A DNA stretch of 64,000 bases from Eshraghiella sp051880035 (GCA_051880035.1 JBJENE010000057.1:1-64000), one strand, 5' to 3'; shown: positions 7,381 to 17,281, numbered from the stretch's first letter. The notes: a model not told the origin generated them from the sequence alone. Program-made: numbers and translations.

Positions 7381-9921
7381 TTACTCTCCCACAGTGATTA
7401 ACACACTTCCGTATTGTGAAATTATACCGTCGAAATCTTTTATTGTGTAACTCTTTACCGTTCCGGTAATAAAATCAACCGACAAAACATTCGATGCGGA
7501 ATATCCGTAAACCACCTCATATGTTTCAGGTCCTGTTTTGGCAATAACCGGATGGTTATTATTTATAAAATATTCTGCAAGTTCAATGCCGGCGCCCGTA
7601 AGATTATAAACATCATAACCCAGCTTTTCGAAACATTCCGTCATGTTAAGATTCTGTTCAAAATATTTGGTACAGTCTTCGTTGCTTCCGGCAAGTGCAA
7701 GTACCAGATTAACCGCAGCAATTCCGGAATTTGGTGATGTCTTAACAAGCTCCGGAGCAATATCCATGGTATACTCTTTATCTTTGTATCTCGACCAGAT
7801 TACCATGCAATCCTTTACAACAACACCGCCGGTATCGCTTGCGCTCTCTACGGCCTTTGCAAGGGAAGAAGTTATATCATACAGACATCCGTAGCCATAT
7901 ACATAATATAAAGTCTCTTTGCCGCCTTCCATATTGCTTATATGCACCACCGAATCAGATTCAAATGTATATTTGATATTCTTTTCCCCGGCTCTTTTAC
8001 CTGTACCGGCAGTAAGAGAAATATACTGTTCTTTCTGGCGATGATCGGTAGCCCTTTCACTCAGCTTAAGGTCTTTGGAATCCTCTTCTTTGTTACTTAA
8101 AAGGCTGTCCGTAGAAGCTGCGGTTAAGTTCCCCTGTGCATCGCGCACAGCTCTGTGAATTTCCAGTTTGGACGGATAAAATACAACATCCGTAACATAA
8201 ATTCCTTTGGTACCGTATTCCTTCACCACATTATGTTCTTTGTCCATCAGAACCAGTGTATACATCGGGTAATTAACATTTCCGTCTTCGTTAACGGAAA
8301 TCATTTCGGATAAAGCCTTACCGTACACTATGTTACCGTCAATAAAACCTAAAGCTTTTATTCGTTCATTTTCTGCGGCATATACCTCATATACCTCGCC
8401 CGTATCCAGATGAAGCAGGTTAAGCACCCTGCTTTCTGTAACATCATCTCCGCACTGATACATCAAAACCGAACTTTCTTCGCTTGTCATACATGCAGAC
8501 GGCAGTACATGATTGGCTATCACCATATACTCCTTGGTAGTACAATCTAAATAATATATCGACCTGTTGCTGTAAAGATATAATATATTATTGCTGTTTA
8601 CATATGCCAGAGTATCTATATCCTTTGCAATGGATGTACAATTGTCGGTTCTCGGGATAAAAATAATTTCACTGGTCGTATAATGAGAAGCATCATAGGA
8701 AAACAGGGAAATTCCCATCTGTCCTTCATGAATTCCCCGGTTCATATATCCGTATACAAGGAATTTAACATTGCCCTCACTGTCCACATCCAGAATTTTA
8801 ATTGCATGCTCATCATATTTCTCACGAATTCCGTCTGCACCTTCCTCATCAAAAGAAAAGATTTCCGTTAATTCGTTTTTGGAAATACTGTAACGCCACA
8901 GCTCATTATTCCGGACAAAACATACAACCTTTCCGGACGCCCCGGACTTCATTTCAATATCCGTGTCACTGCATATTCCCAAATAAACATCACCGTTACT
9001 GCTTATGGCAGCACCGGCGTCAAATTTCTGGTCCATCCACCTGTCAAAACTATATACATAAGTAACCTTTTCGTCCGGCTGGTTAATTCTGTAAAATTCT
9101 TTTATCTGATACTCAAAGCTGCCCGTTTCATCATCTGTATATGCCGTATAAGTAACCGTAACAGATGCCGTATTGGCACTGATTTCGTTAAGCGTTATGT
9201 TTCTCCCGGTCTTAAGATACGGCTTTAGCGCACCAAATCCAACCTGTGACTGTTTGGAATGAATGTTCACGCGCCCAAGATTTGTATTATCACCTGTGGA
9301 ATTCGGCTCCAGCTTTGCGGTTATATTATTAATTTCTTCATCATCAAGAGTATATGAAGAAAAATTATTCACATATTGCAATTTCCTGTCTGTATTTGGA
9401 TTTTCCATCACAACAATTCGTGTGTAATAGGAGGCCTCGTCATATTCCTCGGTAGAAACAATTATTTTAAGCATATATTCTTCATTGGCATCCAGAAGAT
9501 TTCTGAACTTCATATCGGCAGTAACCACACCGTTACTTCCCGAATAATCAGACACATTGTTTCTCTCGATAAGATTTTGCCCATCAAGACTTCTTATCTC
9601 GTAGGAAATTCCTGAGACTGAACATCCGTATTTTTTAATAAAAATACTTAGCTCCCTGTCTGATGTGACCGGTGTTATCGCATCACGGATCATGGTTACA
9701 TCCACATCAGAGGTGTATCCGTGGAGATAATTATATGCAAGACCGCTTTCCGTTGCCATATGTACCACAGGCAGCCCTGCACTGCTCATGGCACTCTGAT
9801 CTTTAATCTGTTCAGGTTTATCTATTTTAAAAATATATGTGAGTACTGCAGCAACAATAAACACCGCAATATAAAGTACAATTCGTAATTTAAGATTCTT
9901 CAAAATTTTATCCTCATTCAT
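7381..9921 (-). CDS. Membrane-anchored extracytoplasmic protein of unknown function
   Basis: I do not recognise a named family. The 846-residue protein has a short cytoplasmic start and one membrane segment (about residues 13-31), so the bulk should lie outside the cell. The region at about 75-300 looks like beta-sandwich repeats. The middle (about 300-640) has recurring strand patterns reminiscent of a beta-propeller (SSNGDVYLGIC, DSEGNVKFLVYGY, YVNSNNILYLYSN). The last 120 residues (from GIAAVNLVLALAG) recall the C39-like peptidase fold with a GGxxxA-free start and no evident catalytic Cys. It sits between ywmB and a PBP gene in one leftward run, so a role in envelope assembly or wall synthesis is likely but inferred. 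Confidence 0.6.
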   Translation of the reverse strand: MNEDKILKNLKLRIVLYIAVFIVAAVLTYIFKIDKPEQIKDQSAMSSAGLPVVHMATESGLAYNYLHGYTSDVDVTMIRDAITPVTSDRELSIFIKKYGCSVSGISYEIRSLDGQNLIERNNVSDYSGSNGVVTADMKFRNLLDANEEYMLKIIVSTEEYDEASYYTRIVVMENPNTDRKLQYVNNFSSYTLDDEEINNITAKLEPNSTGDNTNLGRVNIHSKQSQVGFGALKPYLKTGRNITLNEISANTASVTVTYTAYTDDETGSFEYQIKEFYRINQPDEKVTYVYSFDRWMDQKFDAGAAISSNGDVYLGICSDTDIEMKSGASGKVVCFVRNNELWRYSISKNELTEIFSFDEEGADGIREKYDEHAIKILDVDSEGNVKFLVYGYMNRGIHEGQMGISLFSYDASHYTTSEIIFIPRTDNCTSIAKDIDTLAYVNSNNILYLYSNRSIYYLDCTTKEYMVIANHVLPSACMTSEESSVLMYQCGDDVTESRVLNLLHLDTGEVYEVYAAENERIKALGFIDGNIVYGKALSEMISVNEDGNVNYPMYTLVLMDKEHNVVKEYGTKGIYVTDVVFYPSKLEIHRAVRDAQGNLTAASTDSLLSNKEEDSKDLKLSERATDHRQKEQYISLTAGTGKRAGEKNIKYTFESDSVVHISNMEGGKETLYYVYGYGCLYDITSSLAKAVESASDTGGVVVKDCMVIWSRYKDKEYTMDIAPELVKTSPNSGIAAVNLVLALAGSNEDCTKYFEQNLNMTECFEKLGYDVYNLTGAGIELAEYFINNNHPVIAKTGPETYEVVYGYSASNVLSVDFITGTVKSYTIKDFDGIISQYGSVLITVGE

Positions 9922-9967
9922 TCTTGAATACTAAATACAATCATCTTCTATTTTACAACGGAATCGC

Positions 9968-10714
9968 CTAGTAATCAAGGTTGTTAAGGGGTGTTGAAAG
10001 ATATAAAACAGTCATATTTTTCTCTTCATCGTATTCCGTCACAATATTTATATTCATCTTCTTACCGAGGCAGGTAATATACTCATCAATAAGGGAGGAA
10101 TATGCGTATATGGTAAAAAGTTCGTTTTCCCTGCTTTCGCTTACCACTTTGGCATCAAGCATTTCAAGCATTGAATCAGCAAGACGGTTTCTTTCATAAT
10201 AATTCAGGGCTCCCGGAATTTCTCCCCTTAAATTAATTCCCACATATCCGTCAATGCCTGCCGCATCAAAAAGATCCTGAATCATATCCTTATAAGTAAT
10301 TACGCAGTCTGTATCTTTTTTGATATTTAGAGAAATCGATACATATTGCCTGCTTGTATTAATTATACCGCTGCTTTCATTTAATGTGATGATCTTAATT
10401 ACCGTAAGCGCATCCCTGGAATCTCTTGTAAGTGTAAGGACTTCTTTGTTATCTTCTTCTTGGGACTCCACGCTGTATCCGTTATCCACACCTATGCAGG
10501 AGGCAAAACTTGCCGCTAATTCGGTTTTTTCTTCTGTTGTAAGGTGGGTTACCCCATATTCCCCAAATGCCTCCACAGTGGACGATACGGATGCGTATTG
10601 AAAGCTGTTAAATACATCCACAACATTTTTGTCTGTATTAATATTCTGTGCAAGCACCCTTACGGCAAGAAAGCACCACAAAATCATTGCAGCGGTTATT
10701 CCTGTTTTTTTCAT
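9968..10714 (-). CDS. YwmB family protein
   Basis: The 248-residue product has a signal peptide or anchor (MKKTGITAAMILWCFLAVRVLA) followed by a mixed alpha/beta domain typical of the YwmB (TATA-box-binding-like fold) family. In Bacillus, ywmB also lies directly downstream of the atp operon near cell-wall genes. The same position here, just after atpC, supports the call. Its biochemical role is not known. A longer frame runs upstream to 10765, but the ATG at 10714 has a CCGGAGGTGC ribosome binding site at a suitable distance. A 46-bp gap leads to the 846-residue membrane protein gene. Confidence 0.72.
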   Translation of the reverse strand: MKKTGITAAMILWCFLAVRVLAQNINTDKNVVDVFNSFQYASVSSTVEAFGEYGVTHLTTEEKTELAASFASCIGVDNGYSVESQEEDNKEVLTLTRDSRDALTVIKIITLNESSGIINTSRQYVSISLNIKKDTDCVITYKDMIQDLFDAAGIDGYVGINLRGEIPGALNYYERNRLADSMLEMLDAKVVSESRENELFTIYAYSSLIDEYITCLGKKMNINIVTEYDEEKNMTVLYLSTPLNNLDY

Positions 10715-10796
10715 AAAAAAGCACCTCCGGTATGTGTAATAATCTCTTAAATAGATTATTTCCACTACGAAGATGCTTAATCATTTTTATAAAAAA

Positions 10797-11201
10797 TTAT
10801 CGGTTTCCGGCTGAAATTCTGGCAATGGAACGCTTTAGGGCAAGTTCGGCCCTCTTTATGTCCACATCCGACTTTTCGCCATCAAGCCTTCTTTCGGCTC
10901 TTATTTTAGCCTCCTCGGCTCTCTTTAAATCAATCTCCTCCGGCCACTCAGCCACTTCCGCAAGAATCATTATCTTATCCTTGGTTATTTTGGCAAACCC
11001 GGAATGTACTGCTGCTCTTTTTTCGACTCCGTCATTATGAATTACAAGAACTCCCGGAGAAAGAATTGTTGCAAGGGGAATATGGTCAGGGTAAACTCCG
11101 ATATAGCCTTCAGTAGTATTGAACTCTACCATATCTGCTTCCCCATGAAAAAAGCTTCTGTCAGGACACATAATTTCCAAATCAAACTTTTTATCTGCCA
11201 T
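10797..11201 (-). CDS. atpC: ATP synthase F1 subunit epsilon
   Basis: This is the last gene of the atp operon. The 134-residue protein has the N-terminal beta-barrel (LEIMCPDRSFFHGEADMV, GYIGVYPDHIPLATILSPG) and the C-terminal helical hairpin (RAEEAKIRAERRL ... AELALKRSIARI). Epsilon joins the F1 head to the c-ring rotor and can inhibit hydrolysis. The start at 11201 follows a GGAGGA site that overlaps the end of atpD. An upstream in-frame codon at 11222 would lengthen it by seven residues without its own ribosome binding site. Confidence 0.95.
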   Translation of the reverse strand: MADKKFDLEIMCPDRSFFHGEADMVEFNTTEGYIGVYPDHIPLATILSPGVLVIHNDGVEKRAAVHSGFAKITKDKIMILAEVAEWPEEIDLKRAEEAKIRAERRLDGEKSDVDIKRAELALKRSIARISAGNR

Positions 11202-11212
11202 ACAACTTCCTC

Positions 11213-12604
11213 CTACTTGCACTTGGCAATTACATCGTCTATGCTTCCGCAGTTTAAGAAGTAGCTTTCAGGAATATCGTCGTATTTACCTTCAAGAATT
11301 TCCTTAAATCCCTGAATTGTCTCGCTTACAGGAACATATCTTCCGTCCATTCCGGTAAACTGTGTTGCAACGAAGAACGGCTGTGAAAGGAATCTTTGTA
11401 CCTTTCTTGCTCTCGCAACGACTAATTTATCATCCTCGGAAAGTTCATCCATACCAAGGATTGCAATAATATCCTGAAGTTCTTTATATTTCTGTAAAAT
11501 TTCCTGTACTCCTCTGGCAACCCGGTAATGTTCTTCACCTACAATTCTCGGATCCAGAATTCTTGAAGAAGAACCGAGCGGATCTACCGCAGGATAAATA
11601 CCAAGTTCTACGATCGAACGGTCAAGTACGGTGGTGGCATCCAGATGGGCAAAAGTGGTTGCCGGTGCCGGGTCAGTCAAATCGTCGGCAGGCACATATA
11701 CTGCCTGTACTGATGTAATTGAACCGTTTTTGGTTGATGTAATTCGCTCCTGGAGCGCACCCATTTCTGTCTGTAATGTAGGCTGGTAACCTACTGCTGA
11801 AGGCATACGGCCAAGTAACGCCGAAACCTCTGAACCGGCCTGGGTAAATCTGAAAATATTATCAATGAACAAAAGAACATCTTTACCGCCCTGGTCACGG
11901 AAATATTCTGCCATTGTAAGTCCGGTAAGTCCGACTCTCATTCTGGCTCCCGGTGGTTCGTTCATCTGTCCGAATACCATTGTAGTCTTATTAATTACGC
12001 CTGATTCCTGCATTTCATGATACAGGTCGTTTCCTTCTCTGGTACGCTCACCTACGCCGGTAAATACGGAATATCCGCCGTGCTCTGTGGCAATATTTCG
12101 GATTAATTCCTGAATAAGTACGGTTTTACCTACTCCGGCTCCGCCGAAAAGTCCGATTTTACCACCCTTCTGGTAAGGGCAAAGCAAATCGACAACCTTT
12201 ATACCCGTTTCAAGAATTTCTGTTGATGTGGACTGTTCCTCAAAAGTCGGTGCCTTTCTGTGAATAGGCATATACTGTTCAACTTCCGGTGCCGGCTTAT
12301 TATCAATTGCCTCACCGAGAACATTGAAAATTCGTCCGAGAGTATTTTCGCCCACCGGTACCGAAATAGGTGCTCCGGTAGATTCAGCATCCATTCCTCT
12401 GACAAGACCGTCAGTAGGACCCATGGCAATACATCTTACCGTATCGTCTCCAAGATGCTGTGCAACTTCCACTACAAGCTTCTCTCCGTTTTTACGATAG
12501 ATATTAATTGCGGTATTGATTTCCGGAAGGCTGCCTTCTGAAAATTTAATATCCAGAACAGCTCCGACAATCTGAGTGATTTTACCAATATTCTTTTCCG
12601 CCAT
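11213..12604 (-). CDS. atpD: ATP synthase F1 subunit beta
   Basis: This is the catalytic subunit of the F1 head, at 463 residues the usual length. Walker A GGAGVGKTV lies near residue 155, and the segment ALLGRMPSAVGYQPTL and the DELSEED (DELSEDD-like) lever motif are intact. It is preceded by an AAAGGAGTG ribosome binding site. It lies between atpG and atpC in the standard order, all on the minus strand. Confidence 0.98.
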   Translation of the reverse strand: MAEKNIGKITQIVGAVLDIKFSEGSLPEINTAINIYRKNGEKLVVEVAQHLGDDTVRCIAMGPTDGLVRGMDAESTGAPISVPVGENTLGRIFNVLGEAIDNKPAPEVEQYMPIHRKAPTFEEQSTSTEILETGIKVVDLLCPYQKGGKIGLFGGAGVGKTVLIQELIRNIATEHGGYSVFTGVGERTREGNDLYHEMQESGVINKTTMVFGQMNEPPGARMRVGLTGLTMAEYFRDQGGKDVLLFIDNIFRFTQAGSEVSALLGRMPSAVGYQPTLQTEMGALQERITSTKNGSITSVQAVYVPADDLTDPAPATTFAHLDATTVLDRSIVELGIYPAVDPLGSSSRILDPRIVGEEHYRVARGVQEILQKYKELQDIIAILGMDELSEDDKLVVARARKVQRFLSQPFFVATQFTGMDGRYVPVSETIQGFKEILEGKYDDIPESYFLNCGSIDDVIAKCK

Positions 12605-12645
12605 TTTTTCACTCCTTTTATCCCGCCGGATTTTGTCAACTTCAT

Positions 12646-13509
12646 CTAGGAAATTGCATTGGCACCGGCAATAATTTCTGTTAATTCCTGTGTAATGGAA
12701 CCCTGACGGGCTCTGTTATATTTCAGTGACAAGTCACTAATCATATCTTCTGCATTGTTGGTTGCATTATCCATGGCTGTCATACGAGCCCCGTTTTCAC
12801 TGGCGACAGATTCCATAAGAGCTCCGTATATAAGGCTGTTAATATACTTAGGAATGATTATGTCAAGAGCTTCTTCCTCTTCAGGCTCATAACAGAAAAG
12901 CGCATTATCCGCAGTACTCTTCTGTTCTGCTTTCACATCCTCTGCCGATATCGGAAGGAGCTTTACAAGCTTAGGTTCATGAACCACGGTATTTTTAAAG
13001 CCTGTATAAGCAAGATATATTTCACCTATTTCTCCCGCTTCAAAAGCACGGAGAACTTCTTTACCTATTTCCATGGCATCCGAATATAACGGCTCATTGA
13101 TAACCTCGGAATAATCCTTTGCAATAGTGTAATTTCTTTTTGCAAGATAATCTTTTCCTTTGATTCCAACTGCATAAATAACTGCGTCCTTGGCAGATAT
13201 ACCGCTTCCCGTTACCATTTTGATAACATTGGAATTATATCCTCCCGCAAGTCCTCTGTTTGCAGTTATGACAATGACTGCCTTCTTCTCCGTATCCTTT
13301 CCCTTAAGATATGGGTGGTCTATGCTTCCGCTTCCGGCTAACATATCGGAGACTGTATTGTACATGGCGTCAAAATAAGGTCTTGCATTCTCGGCCTTTC
13401 CTTTGGCTTTCTGGAATTTAACCGTAGCAACAAGTTTCATTGCCCTTGTAATCTGCCCGGTGCTCTGAATGCTTTCCTTACGCCTTTTTATGTCTTTCAT
13501 TGAAGCCAT
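12646..13509 (-). CDS. atpG: ATP synthase F1 subunit gamma
   Basis: The 287-residue central shaft subunit starts with the family N-terminus (MASMKDIKRRKESIQSTGQI) and ends with the conserved C-terminal helix (NRARQGSITQELTEIIAGANAI). It couples rotation of the c-ring to catalysis in the alpha/beta head. It is in the standard position between atpA and atpD. No anomalies are seen. Confidence 0.97.
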   Translation of the reverse strand: MASMKDIKRRKESIQSTGQITRAMKLVATVKFQKAKGKAENARPYFDAMYNTVSDMLAGSGSIDHPYLKGKDTEKKAVIVITANRGLAGGYNSNVIKMVTGSGISAKDAVIYAVGIKGKDYLAKRNYTIAKDYSEVINEPLYSDAMEIGKEVLRAFEAGEIGEIYLAYTGFKNTVVHEPKLVKLLPISAEDVKAEQKSTADNALFCYEPEEEEALDIIIPKYINSLIYGALMESVASENGARMTAMDNATNNAEDMISDLSLKYNRARQGSITQELTEIIAGANAIS

Positions 13510-13572
13510 AACAGGACTTTCCTTTCTGTTGTCTGGTAGTCCGTAAAAACTACATTAAACAACCTGATCTCG

Positions 13573-15078
13573 TTATTTAAACTCAGCCTTAAATTCTTTG
13601 ATTGCCTTAATAAGAGCTTCTTCATTTTCAGGAGTAAGTTCTTTGGTCTCTTTAATGCTTTCAGGTATTTCAGGATATTTTGTATCTATAAAAGCAAAAA
13701 GTTCTTTTTCAAAATCAGCAACCCTGTCAACCGCTATATCCATAAGATATTTCTTGGTTGCGGCATAAATAATTATTACCTGGTACTCAACAGGCATCGG
13801 CTGATACTGAGGCTGCTTTAAGATTTCTTTAAGTCGTTCACCCTGAGTAAGATTATCCTTGGTATCCGCATCAAGTTCTGAACCAAACTGTGAAAAGGCA
13901 GCCAGCTCACGGTACTGGGCAAGGTCAACTCGAATCGGCGCTGCCAGTTTCTTAATAGCCTTAATCTGAGCCGCTCCTCCTACTCGTGACACGGAAAGAC
14001 CTGCATTAATAGCCGGTCTGAAACCGGAATTAAACATTTCGGTTTCCAGATAAATCTGTCCGTCGGTAATTGAAATAACATTGGTAGGAATGTATGCGGA
14101 CACATCGCCTGCCTGGGTTTCAATAATAGGCAGTGCGGTTAATGAACCGCCTCCCAGCTCATCGGAAAGCCTTGCAGCTCTTTCAAGAAGCCTTGAATGG
14201 AGATAGAATACATCTCCCGGATAAGCCTCTCGTCCCGGTGGTCTCTTAAGTAACAATGACAGTGTACGGTATGCAGCTGCATGTTTACTTAAATCATCAT
14301 ATACTACAAGAACATCTTCTCCGCGCTCCATCCATTCTTCACCGATTGCACATCCCGAATATGGGGCAATGTACTGAAGAGGTGCCAGTTCACTTGCGGT
14401 TGATGCTACTACAGTTGTATAGCTCATTGCACCAAATTCCGTAAGTGTCTGAACAATAGACGCAACAGTTGATGCTTTCTGGCCAATGGCAACATAAATA
14501 CAATGTACGCCTTGTCCTTTCTGATTTATGATAGTATCAATGGCGATTGCAGTTTTTCCGGTCTGCCTGTCACCAATGATTAATTCTCTCTGTCCTCTTC
14601 CGATTGGCACCATGGCATCAATAGCCTTGATACCTGTCTGTAAAGGAGTATCTACAGACTTTCTTGAAATAACACCGGAGGCAACTCTTTCAATCTGGCG
14701 GTATTTATCCGTAACGATTGGTCCTTTTCCGTCAATCGGCTGTCCGAGGGAATTTACAACTCTTCCGGTAAGTGCATCTCCTACAGGAACTTCCACAACT
14801 CTTCCGGTAGTCTTAACGGTATCTCCTTCGTTAATACTTTTTGTATCTCCAAGCAGAACCGCACCTACATTATCCTCTTCCAGATTCAATACCATACCGT
14901 AGACCTCTCCCGGGAATTCCAGAAGTTCTCCCTGCATGGCATTTTCCAGACCATGAATACGTGCAATACCATCTGCCACCTGAATAACCGTTCCCACATC
15001 AGACACGTCTAATTCCGTCTTATATCTCATAATCTGCTCTTTAATAACCGAGCTGATTTCTTCCGGTCTTAAATTCAT
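13573..15078 (-). CDS. atpA: ATP synthase F1 subunit alpha
   Basis: The 501-residue non-catalytic nucleotide-binding subunit has an intact P-loop (GDRQTGKTA) near residue 170 and the PGREAYPGDVFYLHSRLLERAA segment split across the usual positions. The N-terminus (MNLRPEEISSVIKEQI) matches the family and follows a ribosome binding site (AGAAAGAAGG). The C-terminus carries the helical domain that contacts delta. Standard operon position between atpH and atpG. Confidence 0.98.
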   Translation of the reverse strand: MNLRPEEISSVIKEQIMRYKTELDVSDVGTVIQVADGIARIHGLENAMQGELLEFPGEVYGMVLNLEEDNVGAVLLGDTKSINEGDTVKTTGRVVEVPVGDALTGRVVNSLGQPIDGKGPIVTDKYRQIERVASGVISRKSVDTPLQTGIKAIDAMVPIGRGQRELIIGDRQTGKTAIAIDTIINQKGQGVHCIYVAIGQKASTVASIVQTLTEFGAMSYTTVVASTASELAPLQYIAPYSGCAIGEEWMERGEDVLVVYDDLSKHAAAYRTLSLLLKRPPGREAYPGDVFYLHSRLLERAARLSDELGGGSLTALPIIETQAGDVSAYIPTNVISITDGQIYLETEMFNSGFRPAINAGLSVSRVGGAAQIKAIKKLAAPIRVDLAQYRELAAFSQFGSELDADTKDNLTQGERLKEILKQPQYQPMPVEYQVIIIYAATKKYLMDIAVDRVADFEKELFAFIDTKYPEIPESIKETKELTPENEEALIKAIKEFKAEFK

Positions 15079-15129
15079 AGGGCTTTTGCACCTTCTTTCT
15101 CTTAAATATGCTTTTTCCGTGGAAAAAGT

Positions 15130-15675
15130 TTATACATCAATTTTGTTAAGCCGGCGTGACAGCATGTCCAGTTTACTTCTTATGCTGCTGTCAACAACAC
15201 GGTCGCCTATACGGATTACCATTCCGCCTATAAGCTCAGGCTCTACAGAATATACCATCTCAAATTCCTTGTATCCCGTGGTATCCAAAAGTCTCTGCAT
15301 GACTTTTTTCTTCATATCCCCGGACAATTCCATAGGAGTTGTAACATATGCAGTTCCGATTTTTTTATGTTCCTTAACCTTATCGGTAAAGTAATTGAAA
15401 ATGGAATTAATCTCACTGCTTCTGTCTTTGGCAACTATGGTAACAAGAAATCCTGTCATTTCCTTTGAAACAAATTTTCCGAAAATCGTCTCAATTGTTT
15501 TAATTTTCTCTTCTTTAACAATCTTAGGGTGAGCCAAAAAAGCGGTCAGCTCTTCATTCTCCCTGAATGAGGATAAAACAGCCTGTGCTTCTTCGTAAAA
15601 TGAATCCACACGGTCCATTTCAACTGCAAGCTGAAATAAAGCATCACCATAAGTAGCCGCTACCTGCTTTGCCAT
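15130..15675 (-). CDS. atpH: ATP synthase F1 subunit delta
   Basis: The 181-residue stator subunit binds the top of F1 and the b subunits. The N-terminal helical domain (YGDALFQLAVEMDRVD) and the C-terminal GGMVIRIGDRVVDSSIRSKLDML motif are typical. Its start overlaps the end of atpF by 16 bp, which implies translational coupling. No anomalies are seen. Confidence 0.95.
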   Translation of the reverse strand: MAKQVAATYGDALFQLAVEMDRVDSFYEEAQAVLSSFRENEELTAFLAHPKIVKEEKIKTIETIFGKFVSKEMTGFLVTIVAKDRSSEINSIFNYFTDKVKEHKKIGTAYVTTPMELSGDMKKKVMQRLLDTTGYKEFEMVYSVEPELIGGMVIRIGDRVVDSSIRSKLDMLSRRLNKIDV

Positions 15676-16187
15676 GTTTTATCACCCATTTCATTTAATG
15701 TTTCATCAACCAAAGATTCCTGTATCTGCGTGTCAATTGATGCAGCTACCACCTTACCTGCCATCGCAGTTGCAACAGCAATCATTTCCTTCTTAACGTC
15801 ATCAGCTGCTTTCTTCTTCTCAAGTTCAGCTTCAACATTTGCTCTTTCAATGATTCTGGCGGCTTCAGTCTTGGCGTCTTCAACTATCCTGGCTTCCCTT
15901 GCAAGTGCTGTCTGTCGTGCTTTTGCAAGAATCTGATCCGCTTCTTTATCAACTGACTTTAATTTTTCATCGTATTGACTTTTTAAAAGTCCGGCTTCTT
16001 CTTTATCTTTCTTGGCATCATTAATATCTGACTCTATCTGATCCTGACGCTTTTTAAGAAGATTTCTTACAGGATTAAAAAGAAGATACGAACCCACTAA
16101 AAAAAGAATAAATATGTTTATGGCAAGAAATATTGCATCATGCACCAACTGTGGATCCAGATTAAATATTCTCTGCATGGTCTCCAA
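15660..16187 (-). CDS. atpF: ATP synthase F0 subunit b
   Basis: The peripheral stalk subunit has one N-terminal membrane helix (IFLAINIFILFLVGSYLLF) and a long, charged, Ala/Lys/Glu-rich coiled coil. The frame is open upstream to 16208, but the ribosome binding site GGGAGG lies inside that part. A TTG at 16187 is 7 nt after it, whereas the first ATG (16178) is 16 nt away. The TTG start, giving 175 residues, is therefore preferred. It overlaps atpH by 16 bp. Confidence 0.93.
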   Translation of the reverse strand: METMQRIFNLDPQLVHDAIFLAINIFILFLVGSYLLFNPVRNLLKKRQDQIESDINDAKKDKEEAGLLKSQYDEKLKSVDKEADQILAKARQTALAREARIVEDAKTEAARIIERANVEAELEKKKAADDVKKEMIAVATAMAGKVVAASIDTQIQESLVDETLNEMGDKTWQSR

Positions 16188-16246
16188 GGTCTCGCCTCCC
16201 TTCCGCAATTATATTATGCTTATTCGTCATATCTTCGATGCGGATT

Positions 16247-16510
16247 TTACAGCTTACCGATTAATGGATTAGCGAATAAGAGAATAATCGCAACCGCGAA
16301 ACCATAAAGACCTGTTGTCTCGGCAACAGCCTGTCCGAGAAGCATTGTAGATGTAATATCTGACTTTGCGCCCGGATTGCGTCCTACTGCAGCTGCAGCG
16401 TGTCCTGCTGCTATACCCTGTCCGATACCCGGACCGAGACCTGCTATCATTGCAAGACCTGCACCAATTGCTGAACATGCTAAAACTAAAGCTTCACTTG
16501 TGATTCCCAT
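16247..16510 (-). CDS. atpE: ATP synthase F0 subunit c with sodium-binding signature
   Basis: This 87-residue proteolipid forms the rotor ring. Two membrane helices flank the polar loop GRNPGA. The ion carboxylate is Glu64. The surrounding residues Gln31 (PGIGQG), Val62, Thr65, Thr66 and Tyr69 match, one position shifted, the Ilyobacter tartaricus sodium ligands Q32, V63, E65, S66, T67, Y70, with Thr for the Ser. From that comparison the ring probably carries sodium rather than protons. It lies between atpB and atpF as expected. Confidence 0.96.
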   Translation of the reverse strand: MGITSEALVLACSAIGAGLAMIAGLGPGIGQGIAAGHAAAAVGRNPGAKSDITSTMLLGQAVAETTGLYGFAVAIILLFANPLIGKL

Positions 16511-16537
16511 TTTTAATTTCCTCCTGGTATAATAGAA

Positions 16538-17266
16538 TTAATCTGATATTTTGTCATTAATATAAACCATTGTCAACATGCTGAATACATATGTCTGAAT
16601 CGCTCCCGAGAATATATCGCAGTAAACATGTATTACCGAAGGTATGCCCACTGTCAATGCCGTAGGAAGCAATCCGTATATGAGTCCCATAAGTATGGTA
16701 CCTGACATAATATTACCGAACAGACGAAGCGACAAAGATAACGGCACCGCTACTTCTCCGATAAGGTTAATCGGAAAGAGAATCGGATTAGGCTTGAAGA
16801 GCCCGGTAATATGCTGCATCTTCTTGGCTTTCAGACCGCTTATCTGGATTATCGCAAATGTGATAAGACCAAGCGGCAGTGTTACACCGTAGTCGGCCGT
16901 AGGCGGTCTCAGACCGAAAAGTCCGGAAATATTGCAGAACAGAATAAACATAAAAACCATACAAATCCAGTTTTTGAAGCGTTTACCTTTCTCGCCCATA
17001 ATTCCGTTAACCATATTGTCCATCATCTGAACAAACATCTCCAGAACATTCTGAAGTCCCTTTGGCTTGTCCAAAGGATTGGCTTTAACAATCTTTGCGT
17101 GTCCCACGATCATAATAATCAGCAGTACAATTGTGACAATCAGTAATCCAACATGTGTGGTAGTAATCCAGAGTTCGTGTCCAAACAACTCATACTTCAA
17201 CAATCCTTTGATGTAAAAATCCACATCGGATGATGCAAGTATCATGCCGGAAAGCATTTGCGTCAC
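16538..17266 (-). CDS. atpB: ATP synthase F0 subunit a
   Basis: The membrane subunit supplies the ion half-channels next to the c-ring. About six membrane helices are visible. The essential Arg lies in SLSLRLFGNIMSG, and the helix before it carries PINLIGEVAVPLSLSL. The longest frame begins with a GTG at 17275 that overlaps the GAAGG ribosome binding site. The GTG at 17266, about 8 nt after it, is the better start and gives 242 residues. This start is uncertain by three codons. Confidence 0.94.
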   Translation of the reverse strand: MTQMLSGMILASSDVDFYIKGLLKYELFGHELWITTTHVGLLIVTIVLLIIMIVGHAKIVKANPLDKPKGLQNVLEMFVQMMDNMVNGIMGEKGKRFKNWICMVFMFILFCNISGLFGLRPPTADYGVTLPLGLITFAIIQISGLKAKKMQHITGLFKPNPILFPINLIGEVAVPLSLSLRLFGNIMSGTILMGLIYGLLPTALTVGIPSVIHVYCDIFSGAIQTYVFSMLTMVYINDKISD

Positions 17267-17281
17267 ATTTCTCACCTTCTT

